Part shown: positions 36,556 to 46,025 of the stretch, piece by piece | Numbering within the stretch: position 1 is the first letter of the stretch | Layout of the letters: every line of letters begins with the position of its first letter | Source of the DNA: PHAA01 sp963665865 | Lineage (GTDB): Bacteria > Bacillota > Syntrophomonadia > Syntrophomonadales > Syntrophomonadaceae | Reading direction: 5' to 3' | Length of the DNA: 64,000 bases | Assembly: GCA_963665865.2 (NCBI GenBank) | Contig: CAXXWF010000001.1 | Span: forward strand, 2,666,001-2,730,000 | The notes under the pieces: model-generated | The model's input: only the letters and a program-made list of their open reading frames with translations | Told to the model about the DNA's origin: nothing | The model's database searches: none | Position numbers and translations under genes: made by a program

Positions 36556-37812
36556 CTATTTAATAAACTCGCGTGGGTCGGTAATCTTACCATATAACAT
36601 CGACGCAGCTACGGTAGCAGGTGATCCTAGATATATAAATGATGTAGGATTTCCCATACGCCCTTTGAAATTGCGGTTAGCAGTGGAAATCACACTCTCT
36701 CCATCTGAGGGTACGCCATTATGAGTCCCGACACAGGGTCCACAACCTGGTGTAACTACTGCGGCACCTGACTCTACAAACACTTCTATTAACCCTTCAC
36801 GCATGGCCTGGATCATCACCTGGCGGGATGAAGGGGCTACAATCAGGCGAGTATTCTTAGCTATGTGCTTGCCTTTCAGAATACTGGCTGCAATACGCAG
36901 ATCTTCCATTCTCCCATTGGTACAGGTGCCAATGACTCCCTGCTGTATATCTGTGCCCGCAACCTCGCTGATAGGAGACACATTATCAACTGTATGGGGG
37001 TTGGCAATTTGAGGTTCAAGTTTGGAAACATCATATTCTTTGATACGAGCATATACCGCGCCGGGATCAGCCTGAACCGGCGTAAATGCACGCTTACTGT
37101 GAGCCTTAACCCAGTCTATAGTTTTCTGGTCAGCATTCATAAGGCCGCATTTGGCCCCCATTTCGATAGCCATATTGCTGATGGTGAAACGGGCCTCCAC
37201 TGATAGGGCATCTATGGCTTCACCCACATATTCCGCGGCCATGTAGGTGGCTCCGTCTGCAGTCACATCCCCAATTAGATAAAGAATCAAATCTTTGGAG
37301 TATACTCCGGCGGGCAGCTGCCCGTTCAGCACGAACTTAAAAGTTTCGGGGACCTTAAACCACAGCTTGCCGGAAACCAGTCCCGCTGCCAGATCGGTTG
37401 ATCCGACCCCGGTCGAAAACACATTAATAGCCCCGTAAGTACAGGTATGTGAATCTGCACCAATTACCAAATCACCGGGCACAACATGACCCTGTTCCGG
37501 CAGCAGCTGATGACAGACACCATCCCCAATATCATAAAAATTTATCTTCTGTTCATCGGCAAAAACCCGCATCTGATGATGCAGGGCGGATACACCGGCT
37601 AAAGGGCTGGGGGCACTGTGATCGATCACCATGGCGATGCGCGCCGGATCAAACACCTGCTTGGCCTGCATTGCCTCAAATGCCTGGATAGCCAGACCAG
37701 AGGTTCCATCCTGGCCCATTACAAAATCCAAGTCAGCCACTACTATGTCATTAGCTCTGGCATCCTGTCCACTTTTTGCAGATAGAATCTTCTCCGCAAT
37801 TGTTTTGCTCAA
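36556..37812 (-). CDS. Aconitase/isopropylmalate isomerase family, large subunit
   Basis: A 418-residue LeuC-type iron-sulfur dehydratase. Cluster ligands are visible as the Cys in GTCTNGRMEDL (about 300) and CGPC in VTPGCGPCVGTHNG (about 360). HSAPSPLAG and GADSHTCTYGA are the usual substrate motifs. Start is TTG at 37812, overlapping the stop of the upstream synthase (TTGA), with GAGGGAG in front. Annotation pipelines would call this leuC; lying between a citrate/homocitrate-type synthase and icd, it is better read as the citrate-to-isocitrate aconitase. Confidence 0.85.
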   Translation of the reverse strand: MSKTIAEKILSAKSGQDARANDIVVADLDFVMGQDGTSGLAIQAFEAMQAKQVFDPARIAMVIDHSAPSPLAGVSALHHQMRVFADEQKINFYDIGDGVCHQLLPEQGHVVPGDLVIGADSHTCTYGAINVFSTGVGSTDLAAGLVSGKLWFKVPETFKFVLNGQLPAGVYSKDLILYLIGDVTADGATYMAAEYVGEAIDALSVEARFTISNMAIEMGAKCGLMNADQKTIDWVKAHSKRAFTPVQADPGAVYARIKEYDVSKLEPQIANPHTVDNVSPISEVAGTDIQQGVIGTCTNGRMEDLRIAASILKGKHIAKNTRLIVAPSSRQVMIQAMREGLIEVFVESGAAVVTPGCGPCVGTHNGVPSDGESVISTANRNFKGRMGNPTSFIYLGSPATVAASMLYGKITDPREFIK

Positions 37813-38984
37813 TTTTTCTCCCTCTCTCTCAATAAGTCTTCGAATATACAGACAATTTCTTTATCAAACAGGGATCGTTTTTTATCAATTGCCATTTGCC
37901 GGCATCTCACTAAAATATCTTCAGAATCTTGATCCGTGATGGCAATTCCATACTCCCGAAACTTGCCCCTGATGGAAGCTGACCCCGAGTGTTTGCCAAT
38001 TACCATCTGTCTCTCCAGACCCACTTCTTCCGGTAAAAAGGCCTCATAAGTAAGGGGATTTTTCAAAACCCCATCACCATGTATCCCCGATTCATGGGCA
38101 AATATATTGGAACCAACAATGGGCTTGTTAACTGATAAAGCCCTGCCGGAAGCCTCAGCTACATATTGGGCGACCTCCCGGAAGAGGGTCGTATTATAAT
38201 TTAGATCTATTTTCATTAGATGCCGCATACTCATGATTACTTCCTGCAAACAGGAATTACCGGCTCTTTCCCCCAGACCGTTAACAGTTACTCCCACATG
38301 ATTGGCCCCGGCATATATACCTGCCACGGAATTGGCTGTAGCCATACCAAAGTCATTATGGGTATGCATCTCTATATCCAGTCCTACCGAATCGTGCAGG
38401 GTCTTTATATATCTGAAAGTAGTCAGTGGATCTAGGGTGCCGACTGTATCACAGAAGCGCAGACGGTTGGCACCGGCGTGTTTGGCAATCAGGGCAAATT
38501 CGGTTAAATAATCAAGGTTGGACCGGGACGCATCCTCGGCATTTACAGATACATAGAGGTCTTTGTCCTTGGCATACTTGACTGCATCGGACATGCGCTT
38601 TAAAACATCCTCCCTAGTAGTCTGTAGTTTGTGCTCAATATGAATATCTGAAGTGCTGATAGAAATAGCTACCGCATCAACCCCGCACTGAACTGACTGC
38701 CTGATATCAGATATAACCGCCCGGTTCCAGGCCATAATGCTAGCCTTGAGGCCCAATCGTACGATTTCCTTAATGCAATCTTTCTCAAATCCACCCATAA
38801 CCGGTATGCCGGCTTCAATCTGATCAATCCCTATTTCATCCAGGTAACGGGCGATTCTGATTTTTTCTTCATTAGAAAATACTACACCCGCTGTTTGTTC
38901 ACCATCTCTCAGTGTGGTATCAACAACATATACTTTAGCGTCTTTTTCCAAAAACCAATCTTTGTTCATAAGGGTCCAAGCCAT
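37809..38984 (-). CDS. Homocitrate/isopropylmalate-synthase-family protein, likely Re-citrate synthase
   Basis: A 391-residue acyl-CoA-condensing enzyme of the HMG-CoA-lyase-like TIM-barrel family: VVDTTLRDGEQTAGV at the N-terminus with the metal-binding Asp, then HTHNDFGMATAN for the two metal His, and GERAGN. No leucine-type regulatory domain is present. The family includes NifV, homocitrate synthase and the Re-face citrate synthase known from Clostridium kluyveri. The next genes encode an aconitase pair and isocitrate dehydrogenase, and no nif or lysine genes are nearby. I therefore infer citrate formation from oxaloacetate and acetyl-CoA. ATG start with GGGGGAGG about 8 bases upstream. 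Confidence 0.8.
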   Translation of the reverse strand: MAWTLMNKDWFLEKDAKVYVVDTTLRDGEQTAGVVFSNEEKIRIARYLDEIGIDQIEAGIPVMGGFEKDCIKEIVRLGLKASIMAWNRAVISDIRQSVQCGVDAVAISISTSDIHIEHKLQTTREDVLKRMSDAVKYAKDKDLYVSVNAEDASRSNLDYLTEFALIAKHAGANRLRFCDTVGTLDPLTTFRYIKTLHDSVGLDIEMHTHNDFGMATANSVAGIYAGANHVGVTVNGLGERAGNSCLQEVIMSMRHLMKIDLNYNTTLFREVAQYVAEASGRALSVNKPIVGSNIFAHESGIHGDGVLKNPLTYEAFLPEEVGLERQMVIGKHSGSASIRGKFREYGIAITDQDSEDILVRCRQMAIDKKRSLFDKEIVCIFEDLLREREKN

Positions 38985-39066
38985 ATATATTCCTCCCCCG
39001 GCGTTAGCGCCTCAATATTTTTGTAATAATTGCTTCTCTTTCTCCATTACCTCATATCTTGACCAA

Positions 39067-40515
39067 CTATTGCCTATCCAAGCACTCTTTCAGCAGCTTG
39101 TTGACCAAAGCCGGATTGGCTTGACCTCGGGTAGACTTCATTATCTGCCCGATAAAGAATCCTAAGGCCTTGTCTTTACCGTTTTTATAATCCTCGACCA
39201 CCCTGGGATTAGCCTTTACAATATCCTCAATAACTGGCAGCAGGGTCCCCTCATCGGAAATCTGCGCCAGACCTTTTTCTTTAATAATGAGAGCCGGACT
39301 TTTACCACTGGCAAACATTTCTTCAAAAATAGTTTTAGCCATTTTACCACTGATGCTGCCGTCCTCGATAGCTTTTAACATCTGCACTAAGTGGATCGGT
39401 TTAATGTTGCACTCGTCGATCTCCAGATTGTTTTGATTTAAGAGTCGGCCAAGTTCCCCCATCATCCAATTCGAGACTGTTTTAGCATCTGGATATATTT
39501 TTAAGCACTCGTCAAAAAATAAAAGGGGTTCAGGGGTTAAAGTCAGGAGCCCGGCATCATATTCCGGCAGACCATACTTCTCTACCAGCCGAATTTGTGC
39601 TTGCTCCGGCATCTCCGGCATTTGTCCCCTGATTTTCTCCACCCATGCACGGCTGATCTTTAAAGGGGGCAGGTCAGGTTCTGGAAAATACCTATAATCA
39701 TGTGCCTCTTCTTTGGAGCGCATGGATCGGGTAAGCTGCTTTTCCTCATCCCATGTTCTGGTTTCTTGTACGATGGCTTCCCCATCTTCGAGAGCTTCTC
39801 TTTGCCGGTTAGCTTCGTACTCAATAGCTCTTTCCAATGCCCGAAAAGAGTTTAAGTTTTTAATTTCAGTTCGGGTTCCAAACTCTCTTTGGCCTAACGG
39901 GCGAATCGATACATTGGCATCACAACGGAGGGAACCTTCCTGCATCTTGCAGTCCGAAACCCCGGCAAAAAGCAACATAGATCGTAATTTCTCCATATAA
40001 GCCCGAGCTTCCTGGGCAGAACGCATATCCGGTTCAGATACAATCTCTAACAGTGGCACCCCGCAGCGATTTAAATCGACCAGCGAGAAAGGGGTGGTGG
40101 TAATATCACCTTGATGTACCAGTTTCCCAGCATCTTCCTCCATATGAGCCCGGGTTACGCCGACACGCTTCTTCTGCCCATTTACATCTATATCCAAATA
40201 ACCACCTACACATACGGGCAAATCAAATTGTGATATCTGGTAGGCCTTGGGCGAATCAGGATAGAAATAATTCTTGCGGTCGAATTTGCATAACTCAGGA
40301 ATCTCACTATGTAAAGCCAGCCCGGTTTTAATGGCCAATTCAACTACTTTCTCATTCAAGACCGGCAGCATGCCAGGAAACCCGGCACACACCGGGCAGG
40401 TTTGCGTATTGGGCTCCGCCCCAAAAGCGGTGGAACAAGCGCAAAATATTTTAGTTTGAGTTTTAAGTTCGGCATGGACCTCCAAGCCGATTACAATTTC
40501 ATAATCCTTACTCAA
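39067..40515 (-). CDS. gatB: Aspartyl/glutamyl-tRNA amidotransferase subunit B
   Basis: A 482-residue full-length GatB: binds misacylated tRNA and activates the amide step. IGLEVHAELKTQTKIFC at the start, CPVCAGFPGMLPVLN, and the C-terminal YqeY-like tail (IIKEKGLAQISDE onward) are all present. The start is adjacent to the gatA stop. Third gene of gatCAB. Confidence 0.97.
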   Translation of the reverse strand: MSKDYEIVIGLEVHAELKTQTKIFCACSTAFGAEPNTQTCPVCAGFPGMLPVLNEKVVELAIKTGLALHSEIPELCKFDRKNYFYPDSPKAYQISQFDLPVCVGGYLDIDVNGQKKRVGVTRAHMEEDAGKLVHQGDITTTPFSLVDLNRCGVPLLEIVSEPDMRSAQEARAYMEKLRSMLLFAGVSDCKMQEGSLRCDANVSIRPLGQREFGTRTEIKNLNSFRALERAIEYEANRQREALEDGEAIVQETRTWDEEKQLTRSMRSKEEAHDYRYFPEPDLPPLKISRAWVEKIRGQMPEMPEQAQIRLVEKYGLPEYDAGLLTLTPEPLLFFDECLKIYPDAKTVSNWMMGELGRLLNQNNLEIDECNIKPIHLVQMLKAIEDGSISGKMAKTIFEEMFASGKSPALIIKEKGLAQISDEGTLLPVIEDIVKANPRVVEDYKNGKDKALGFFIGQIMKSTRGQANPALVNKLLKECLDRQ

Positions 40516-41970
40516 TTATTTCACCCCCAAATCGGGTTTCATAGTATGGTAATCGGTATTCTGTTCAAAGGCATAGGCCGCTTTATATAAGGTTGCTTCA
40601 TCAAAAGCCTTGCCAATCAATTGCATCCCGATCGGCAAACCCTGCTCAAATCCGCAAGGGATCGACATCCCCGGCAGACCAGCCATATTTACTGGTACGG
40701 TTAGAATATCATTCATGTACAAAGTCAACGGGTCTCCCGCTTGCTCTCCTAATTTAAAAGCGACTGTCGGGGTAGTTGGAGCTGCAATCAAATCAAAATC
40801 ACGGAATACTCGGGCAAAATCGTTGGCAATCAATCTTCTTACCTTTAATGCCTTTAGATAATAAGCATCATAATAACCCGAACTTAACGCATAAGTACCC
40901 AGCATAATTCGTCTTTTCACTTCGTCACCAAAACCTTGAGCCCGCGTCGAGGAAAACATAGATACTACATTCTCCGCTTCGAAATCCCGATATCCATACC
41001 TTACACCATCAAAGCGAGCCAAATTGGCACTGGCCTCCGCGGGAGCCACCAGATAATAAGCTGGCAGTGCATACTCGCTGTGGGGGAGAGATACCTCTTC
41101 CACAATAGCTCCTAGTTCTTCATATTTTAGCAGAGCTTTTTTTATGGATTGGGTTATAGCGGTGTCTATTCCCGGCCCGAAGTACTCCTTGGGGTAGGCA
41201 ATCCGCATCCCTCGCACATCACCATCCAGGTTGCTGGTATAATCGGGCACATCGAGAGCTGCGCTAGTTGAGTCCAGGGGATCGTGCCCGGCAATTATAT
41301 TCATAACCAGAGCATTATCGCGAACATCCTTGCTGAAAACTCCCACTTGATCTAGGGATGAAGCAAAGGCGATTACTCCCCAGCGGGATACTCTTCCATA
41401 AGTTGGCTTCATTCCTACCACCCCGCAATAAGAGGCGGGCTGCCTTATGGAACCGCCGGTATCTGTCCCCAGGGCAAAAGGCACTTCATCAGCGGCTACC
41501 GCTGCCGCTGAGCCGCCCGAGGATCCCCCCGGCACTCTAGTCAGATCCCAGGGATTATGAGTAGCAAAAAATGCGGAGTTCTCGGTAGAAGAACCCATCG
41601 CAAATTCGTCCATATTCAACTTGCCTGCTAAAACCCCCTGTTGCTCGCGCAAACGCCCGGAAGCAGTTGATTCATAAGCAGGCACAAAATTTTCAAGTAT
41701 CCGGGATCCACAAGTAGTCTTTACTCCGCGAGTGCAGAAGATATCTTTCAAACCCAGTGGTATTCCGGCAATGCCAGAATATTTGCCCCTGTTGTCAATT
41801 TCCCGAGCTTTTTGCAAGGCTGATTCTTCGGTTAGAGTAATAAAGGCTTTCACTTTAGCCTCAACCCCATCAATTCGGGTAAAAATAGACTTAACGATTT
41901 CTTCTGACGTTACTTCTCGGCGGGCCAGCCGCTCTTGCAATTCGTGCAAGGTGAGTTCGAATAACTCCAC
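40516..41970 (-). CDS. gatA: Aspartyl/glutamyl-tRNA amidotransferase subunit A
   Basis: A 484-residue amidase-signature enzyme that releases ammonia from glutamine. The Ser-cisSer-Lys triad is visible: Lys in GLKDIF (about 74), cis-Ser in GGSSGGSAAAVA (about 150) and nucleophile Ser in DTGGSIRQPA (about 175). Start at GTG with AGGGGGT upstream. 14 bases after gatC. Confidence 0.97.
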   Translation of the reverse strand: MELFELTLHELQERLARREVTSEEIVKSIFTRIDGVEAKVKAFITLTEESALQKAREIDNRGKYSGIAGIPLGLKDIFCTRGVKTTCGSRILENFVPAYESTASGRLREQQGVLAGKLNMDEFAMGSSTENSAFFATHNPWDLTRVPGGSSGGSAAAVAADEVPFALGTDTGGSIRQPASYCGVVGMKPTYGRVSRWGVIAFASSLDQVGVFSKDVRDNALVMNIIAGHDPLDSTSAALDVPDYTSNLDGDVRGMRIAYPKEYFGPGIDTAITQSIKKALLKYEELGAIVEEVSLPHSEYALPAYYLVAPAEASANLARFDGVRYGYRDFEAENVVSMFSSTRAQGFGDEVKRRIMLGTYALSSGYYDAYYLKALKVRRLIANDFARVFRDFDLIAAPTTPTVAFKLGEQAGDPLTLYMNDILTVPVNMAGLPGMSIPCGFEQGLPIGMQLIGKAFDEATLYKAAYAFEQNTDYHTMKPDLGVK

Positions 41971-41984
41971 AGCTTTTACCCCCT

Positions 41985-42269
41985 CTACATTATTTTAGGA
42001 ACTTTATATTGACAATCTTCAGCCAGAGGAGCATTGGCAAGCATCTCATCTCTCTCCATGCTGGGCTTTATTTCGTCCTTCCGGAAGACATTGTTAACCG
42101 TTAGGATATGGGTCAGCGGTTCGACATCGTCCGTGGGGAGTAAATTCAGATTATCGGCATAGTTTAGGATAGAACTTAATTGTTCACCAAATCTTATTTT
42201 CTCATCCTCGCTTAAACTAAGCCGAGCCAGGAGTGCTACGTGCTCTACTTCTTTTATAGTTAAGGCCAT
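41985..42269 (-). CDS. gatC: Aspartyl/glutamyl-tRNA amidotransferase subunit C
   Basis: A 94-residue GatC, the small structural subunit that stabilises GatA. Standard motifs HVALLARLSLSEDE and ILNYADNLNLL. ATG with AGGAGG upstream. First gene of gatCAB, with an extended -10 promoter about 45 bases in front. Confidence 0.96.
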   Translation of the reverse strand: MALTIKEVEHVALLARLSLSEDEKIRFGEQLSSILNYADNLNLLPTDDVEPLTHILTVNNVFRKDEIKPSMERDEMLANAPLAEDCQYKVPKIM

Positions 42270-42312
42270 ACCGCTACCTCCTTACTTATTCAACATTTAC
42301 GTTCAATAAAAT

Positions 42313-42321
42313 ATTATACCA
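42313..42321 (-). promoter_or_regulatory. Extended -10 promoter of gatCAB
   Basis: TGGTATAAT on the minus strand (TATAAT at 42318-42313), about 44 bases before the gatC start. A TTGATC lies 14 bases further upstream, too close for a normal -35, so the TGn extension probably matters. Confidence 0.6.
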
Positions 42322-42369
42322 AAAAGGGAACAGATCAACTAATATTTTTAGGTTGGGAAGCTGCGCCAT

Positions 42370-43074
42370 TTACCAGGGGAAGTATTTGATCAATGTCATT
42401 ACCAGAGGAACTAAGAAAAGACCTGGCAATAGATTGGCTACTTTTATGCGGGTAATACCAAGGGCGTTTATGCCGATGCCAGCAATTAAAACCCCGCCCA
42501 GAGCCGTGATATTATTTAGCATAGGGTCAGTTAGCAAAGGTTTTATATAACCGGCTCCCAGACTGATGGCTCCCTGGTATATAAGGACGGGCAGAGCGGA
42601 GAATAGTACCCCTACTCCCATACTGGCGGCAAATATCATGGCAAATATACCATCCAACATCGATTTTACCAATAAGATTTCGTAATTATGAGTTAATCCA
42701 TCCTGTAAAGACCCTACGATGGCCATCGCTCCCACACAAAACAGCAGAGTTGCCGATACAAAGCCTTTCACAAACTGGCTGTCTCCTCCGCCGAAAACCT
42801 TTTCCAGTTTCCGGCCTAGTGTTTCGAGCCTGGTTTCCCATTGCTGCCATTCCCCCCAAACCGCTCCCAGCGCTATGCATACCCCCACCACCGCTAAGCT
42901 CTCTGCTTTAAATGCAAATTGCATTCCAATGGCCAGAATGAGTAACCCTAAACCATCCTGCATATTACGGCTAATATTAGGTGGAATTCCCTTGCGAAAA
43001 ATAAGGCCAATAAGCCCGGCGATAATTATGGCCGAGGCATTGATAATTGTTCCGGTCAAAAGACTATCCTCCAA
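42370..43074 (-). CDS. DUF554 family membrane protein
   Basis: A 234-residue integral membrane protein of the DUF554 (YdfK/YqgA-like) family, with about seven hydrophobic segments, GTIINASAIIIAGLIGLIF at the N-terminus and GGVLIAGIGINALGI near the C-terminus. Transport substrate is not established for the family. On the same strand as gatC, about 100 bases upstream of it, but gatC has its own promoter. Confidence 0.88.
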   Translation of the reverse strand: MEDSLLTGTIINASAIIIAGLIGLIFRKGIPPNISRNMQDGLGLLILAIGMQFAFKAESLAVVGVCIALGAVWGEWQQWETRLETLGRKLEKVFGGGDSQFVKGFVSATLLFCVGAMAIVGSLQDGLTHNYEILLVKSMLDGIFAMIFAASMGVGVLFSALPVLIYQGAISLGAGYIKPLLTDPMLNNITALGGVLIAGIGINALGITRIKVANLLPGLFLVPLVMTLIKYFPW

Positions 43075-43085
43075 GTTACAATGTA

Positions 43086-43330
43086 TGAGCCATCTCCAGT
43101 CCGGAGATGGCTCAGCCCGATAACAAAAGCGAATCTCAGCGTTATTTCAAAAAGCCCGTTCAATCGACGTATTTCATACGGGGACATTCCCAGAAGGGGT
43201 GTGTCCCCATACCTTAGCCGCCTCAATCACAGGCTTTTCTCATGCCTTGATCTTCACTTCTGTTATCAGCCCGGCAGCTTGCCGACTTTGTCGACAAGCT
43301 GAGCCATCTCCAGTGCGGAGATGGCTTGAG
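43086..43330. repeat. Paired hairpin repeat, MITE-like, between DUF554 and sdaAB
   Basis: Two copies of one palindrome: TGAGCCATCTCC/GGAGATGGCTCA at 43086-43114 and a near copy at 43300-43328, about 214 bases apart. Beside them CCCGATAACA (after the first) and TGTTATCAGCCC (before the second) face each other, making the whole block an imperfect inverted repeat. A CAGCTTG/CAAGCTG hairpin lies at 43275-43301. No gene is present in 43075-43510. It looks like a nonautonomous mobile repeat. Confidence 0.6.
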
Positions 43331-43439
43331 CCTCCATATATTTTATGCTATCAACTTTATCCTGACAAGCGTGATAAAAGCTCCAGGATAATAATCATAT
43401 ATTGTTTCACTCACATTATTATACTAGATTGACATCGAA

Positions 43440-43449
43440 TTGGCGCCAA
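43440..43449. promoter_or_regulatory. Possible operator palindrome upstream of sdaAB
   Basis: A perfect 10-bp palindrome TTGGCGCCAA, 62 bases before the sdaAB start and next to AT-rich DNA. Short palindromes arise by chance, so this is only a candidate regulator site. Confidence 0.25.
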
Positions 43450-43510
43450 AGCTTTGAAAATAAAATAGTTTTTCTTATTATGGAGCAATCTATTATGAGG
43501 AGGTCAGCGC

Positions 43511-44173
43511 ATGGAAATAGGCCTTTTTGACGTATTGGGTCCGGTAATGATTGGTCCCTCGAGTTCACATACGGCTGGAGCTGTGAAGTTAGGCAATATT
43601 GCCCGACAGATTTCCTGTGCAGATTTCCAGCAAGTGGATTTTTACCTGCATGGTTCGCTGGCTAAAACTTATCAAGGTCATGGCACCGATAAGGCTTTAC
43701 TGGGTGGATTTCTGGGAATTAAACCTGATGACGAACAAATCCGCGATTCATTTGCAATTGCTGATAAGATGAATCTTCAATATTGCTTTCATGCTGCCGA
43801 TCTGGGCAACGTTCATCCCAATACCGTAAAGATCCTTACTAAAGATGCTAAGAAAATAACCTGCGAACTAATCGGCTCTTCAATCGGCGGCGGCAAGGTT
43901 TTGGTTCACTCCTTAAATGGTATGTCTGTAGAATTTACTGGTCAATATCCAACCATTATCACCAATCATCTTGACCACCCCGGGGTGGTCGCTCATGTCA
44001 GCGCCACTCTATCCAAGCAAGGAATTAACATTGCTTTTTTGAAGGTCTTTCGACAGCTAAGAGGAAGTGAAGCCTGTATGGTAATAGAAAATGATCAGCC
44101 TGTCGCCCTGTCCATCTTGGATGAGCTGCGCAAATTACCTGACATAAACAGGGTAACTCTGGTGCACGTTTAA
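43511..44173 (+). CDS. sdaAB: L-serine dehydratase, iron-sulfur-dependent, beta subunit
   Basis: A 220-residue beta subunit of the bacterial [4Fe-4S] L-serine dehydratase (serine to pyruvate and ammonia). GPSSSHTAGAVKLG marks the SDH_beta domain; the last 75 residues form an ACT domain (HPGVVAHVSATLSKQGINIA), the probable serine-sensing part. ATG with AGGAGGT 7 bases upstream. Followed 24 bases later by the alpha subunit. Confidence 0.96.
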   Translation: MEIGLFDVLGPVMIGPSSSHTAGAVKLGNIARQISCADFQQVDFYLHGSLAKTYQGHGTDKALLGGFLGIKPDDEQIRDSFAIADKMNLQYCFHAADLGNVHPNTVKILTKDAKKITCELIGSSIGGGKVLVHSLNGMSVEFTGQYPTIITNHLDHPGVVAHVSATLSKQGINIAFLKVFRQLRGSEACMVIENDQPVALSILDELRKLPDINRVTLVHV

Positions 44174-44197
44174 GCAAATGAAAAGGGGAAAATATTA

Positions 44198-45100
44198 ATG
44201 TATCAATATAGCAGCGGAGAAGAACTATTGGAACTCTGTCACAGTGAGGGCAAACATATCGATGAAATAGCTCTTATGGCTGAAACGGAGTATTCCGGCA
44301 AAGAAATTGAGCTCATTAAATCCTGGTTGATGGGCGAATTGTTGGTAATGCGTGATTCAATCCATAAAGGACTTGATCCGGAAATAAAATCAGTGGGAGG
44401 CTTAATCGGGGGCAATGCCTATCGGCTGCATCTGCGTCTGGAAGGCGGTGATTATCTGGTGGGAAGCACCCTGCTGAAAGCACTGAGTTATGCTCTGGCA
44501 GTTACCGAAGTAAATGCTTCCATGGGTAAAGTGGTAGCAGCCCCTACAGCCGGTGCCAGCGGAATTGTGCCCGGTATTTTGTTAGCCCTGCAAGAAGATC
44601 GATTCTATAACGATGAACAAATACTGGGGGCTTTATTGGTGGCTGGGGCAATAGGCAAGATTATAGCTGCCAATGCCAGCCTCTCTGGAGCCGAAGGTGG
44701 GTGCCAGGCTGAATGTGGTTCGGCTTCCGCCATGGCCGCAGCCGGAACGATTTTCCTGGCCGGGGGAAGTCCCGACATGTGCCTGGAAGGAGGGGCTATG
44801 GCACTAAAAGGCCTATTAGGTCTGGTGTGTGATCCGGTAGCAGGTCTAGTAGAAGTCCCCTGTTCCAAACGAAATGCCAGTTCAACTGCCAATGCCTTGG
44901 CCTGTGCAGAAATGGCCTTAGCCGGAATAAAAAGCTTCATCCCCTTTGATGAAGTAGTTGAGGCCATGGCACGCGTTGGCCAACTCATGTCACCCACCCT
45001 CAAAGAAACAGCCACCGGGGGGTGTGCAATCACCCCCACCGCCCAGAGATACTGCCGTACCATCCACATGGGCCAGGCACCTAACTTGCTAACTATTTAA
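44198..45100 (+). CDS. sdaAA: L-serine dehydratase, iron-sulfur-dependent, alpha subunit
   Basis: A 300-residue alpha subunit. Cysteines for the cluster are seen in GGCQAECGSASAMAA (about 168-175) and VCDPVAGLVEVPCSKRN (about 208-222). The first 55 residues match the usual helical N-terminus. AGGGGA precedes the ATG. Forms one enzyme with sdaAB. Confidence 0.96.
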   Translation: MYQYSSGEELLELCHSEGKHIDEIALMAETEYSGKEIELIKSWLMGELLVMRDSIHKGLDPEIKSVGGLIGGNAYRLHLRLEGGDYLVGSTLLKALSYALAVTEVNASMGKVVAAPTAGASGIVPGILLALQEDRFYNDEQILGALLVAGAIGKIIAANASLSGAEGGCQAECGSASAMAAAGTIFLAGGSPDMCLEGGAMALKGLLGLVCDPVAGLVEVPCSKRNASSTANALACAEMALAGIKSFIPFDEVVEAMARVGQLMSPTLKETATGGCAITPTAQRYCRTIHMGQAPNLLTI

Positions 45101-45149
45101 CGTGACAAGGTGTAGTGCTTTATCACCATTTTCCTTCCGTTTATTCCCA

Positions 45150-45158
45150 TGGTATAAT
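45150..45158 (+). promoter_or_regulatory. Extended -10 promoter of the VanW gene
   Basis: TGGTATAAT ending at 45158, 22 bases before the GTG start. No clear -35. Confidence 0.5.
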
Positions 45159-45180
45159 TAGGAAATAATGAGGTGAAGTC

Positions 45181-46005
45181 GTGTCCCGACAACGCACAAA
45201 ACTAGGCGCCCCCCAGAACCGCTCGCCATTAAGACTGGGTTTGGGTCGTCTGTATTATACAATGCGCAGATACGGAGAATGGTTTTTAAGCAGGAAGCGG
45301 TACGCTCGGACCATCAATAGCAGCATCATTCTGCCCCAAGTTATCTTTTCGCATCATACTCCGCTATTAAGACAGCTCAGAAATGTAGACATGCAATTAC
45401 AATACAATAAAATAGAAAATCTGAAGCTGGCGGGTGCATGCATAAACGGTCTGGTTTTAAAGCCAGGAGAGACTTTCTCCTTCTGGAGACTGGTAGGAAA
45501 AACCACAGAGCGGAAAGGTTACCTTAAAGGCATGGTACTGAATAATGGCAGCTTTTATGCCGGTACCGGCGGTGGATTGTGTCAGATGTCCAATTTAATC
45601 TACTGGATAACCCTGCATACACCGCTAACCGTGATAGAAAGGTGGCGTCATAATTACGATGTCTTTCCCGATGCCAACCGTACCCAGCCATTTGGCAGCG
45701 GGGCCACAGTTGCCTATAATTATATCGACTTACAGATAAAAAATGAAACGAATACTGATTACCAATTATTGATATGGCTCGATGATCAAGATTTGCACGC
45801 TGAATGGCAAAGTGCCGCGCCTCCAGCTTTGAGTTATGAGGTATATGAACGCGAGCATTTTATTAATGCGGAATGGTGGGGAGGCTACACTCGCTGCAAT
45901 GTTCTGCACCGCAGGGTCTATGATGCAGAACATCATGAAATTGGGGACGAATTCATCTGTTCCAATCAGGCAATAATGATGTATGAGCCATTGCTGCAAC
46001 CTTGA
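45181..46005 (+). CDS. VanW family protein
   Basis: A 274-residue protein with a complete VanW domain from about 85 onward: LKPGETFSFWRLVGKTTERK, GGGLCQMSNLIYW and FGSGATVAYNYIDL. VanW is found beside vancomycin-resistance genes and alone in many Firmicutes; its biochemical role is unknown. No signal peptide is visible. GTG start with GAGGTGA upstream. Stands alone with its own promoter and a following terminator, so it is not evidence of glycopeptide resistance. Confidence 0.88.
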   Translation: MSRQRTKLGAPQNRSPLRLGLGRLYYTMRRYGEWFLSRKRYARTINSSIILPQVIFSHHTPLLRQLRNVDMQLQYNKIENLKLAGACINGLVLKPGETFSFWRLVGKTTERKGYLKGMVLNNGSFYAGTGGGLCQMSNLIYWITLHTPLTVIERWRHNYDVFPDANRTQPFGSGATVAYNYIDLQIKNETNTDYQLLIWLDDQDLHAEWQSAAPPALSYEVYEREHFINAEWWGGYTRCNVLHRRVYDAEHHEIGDEFICSNQAIMMYEPLLQP

Positions 46006-46025
46006 GCAAGCCCAAAAATAGCACA

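Noticed and set aside
43429..43457. TTGACA as the -35 of the sdaAB promoter
   Set aside because: The hexamer is perfect but no -10-like sequence lies 16-18 bases downstream; the nearest TAAAAT is 26 bases away.
45181..46005. VanW gene as a sign of vancomycin resistance
   Set aside because: No ligase, dehydrogenase, dipeptidase or VanRS genes are nearby; stand-alone VanW proteins are common in Clostridia.
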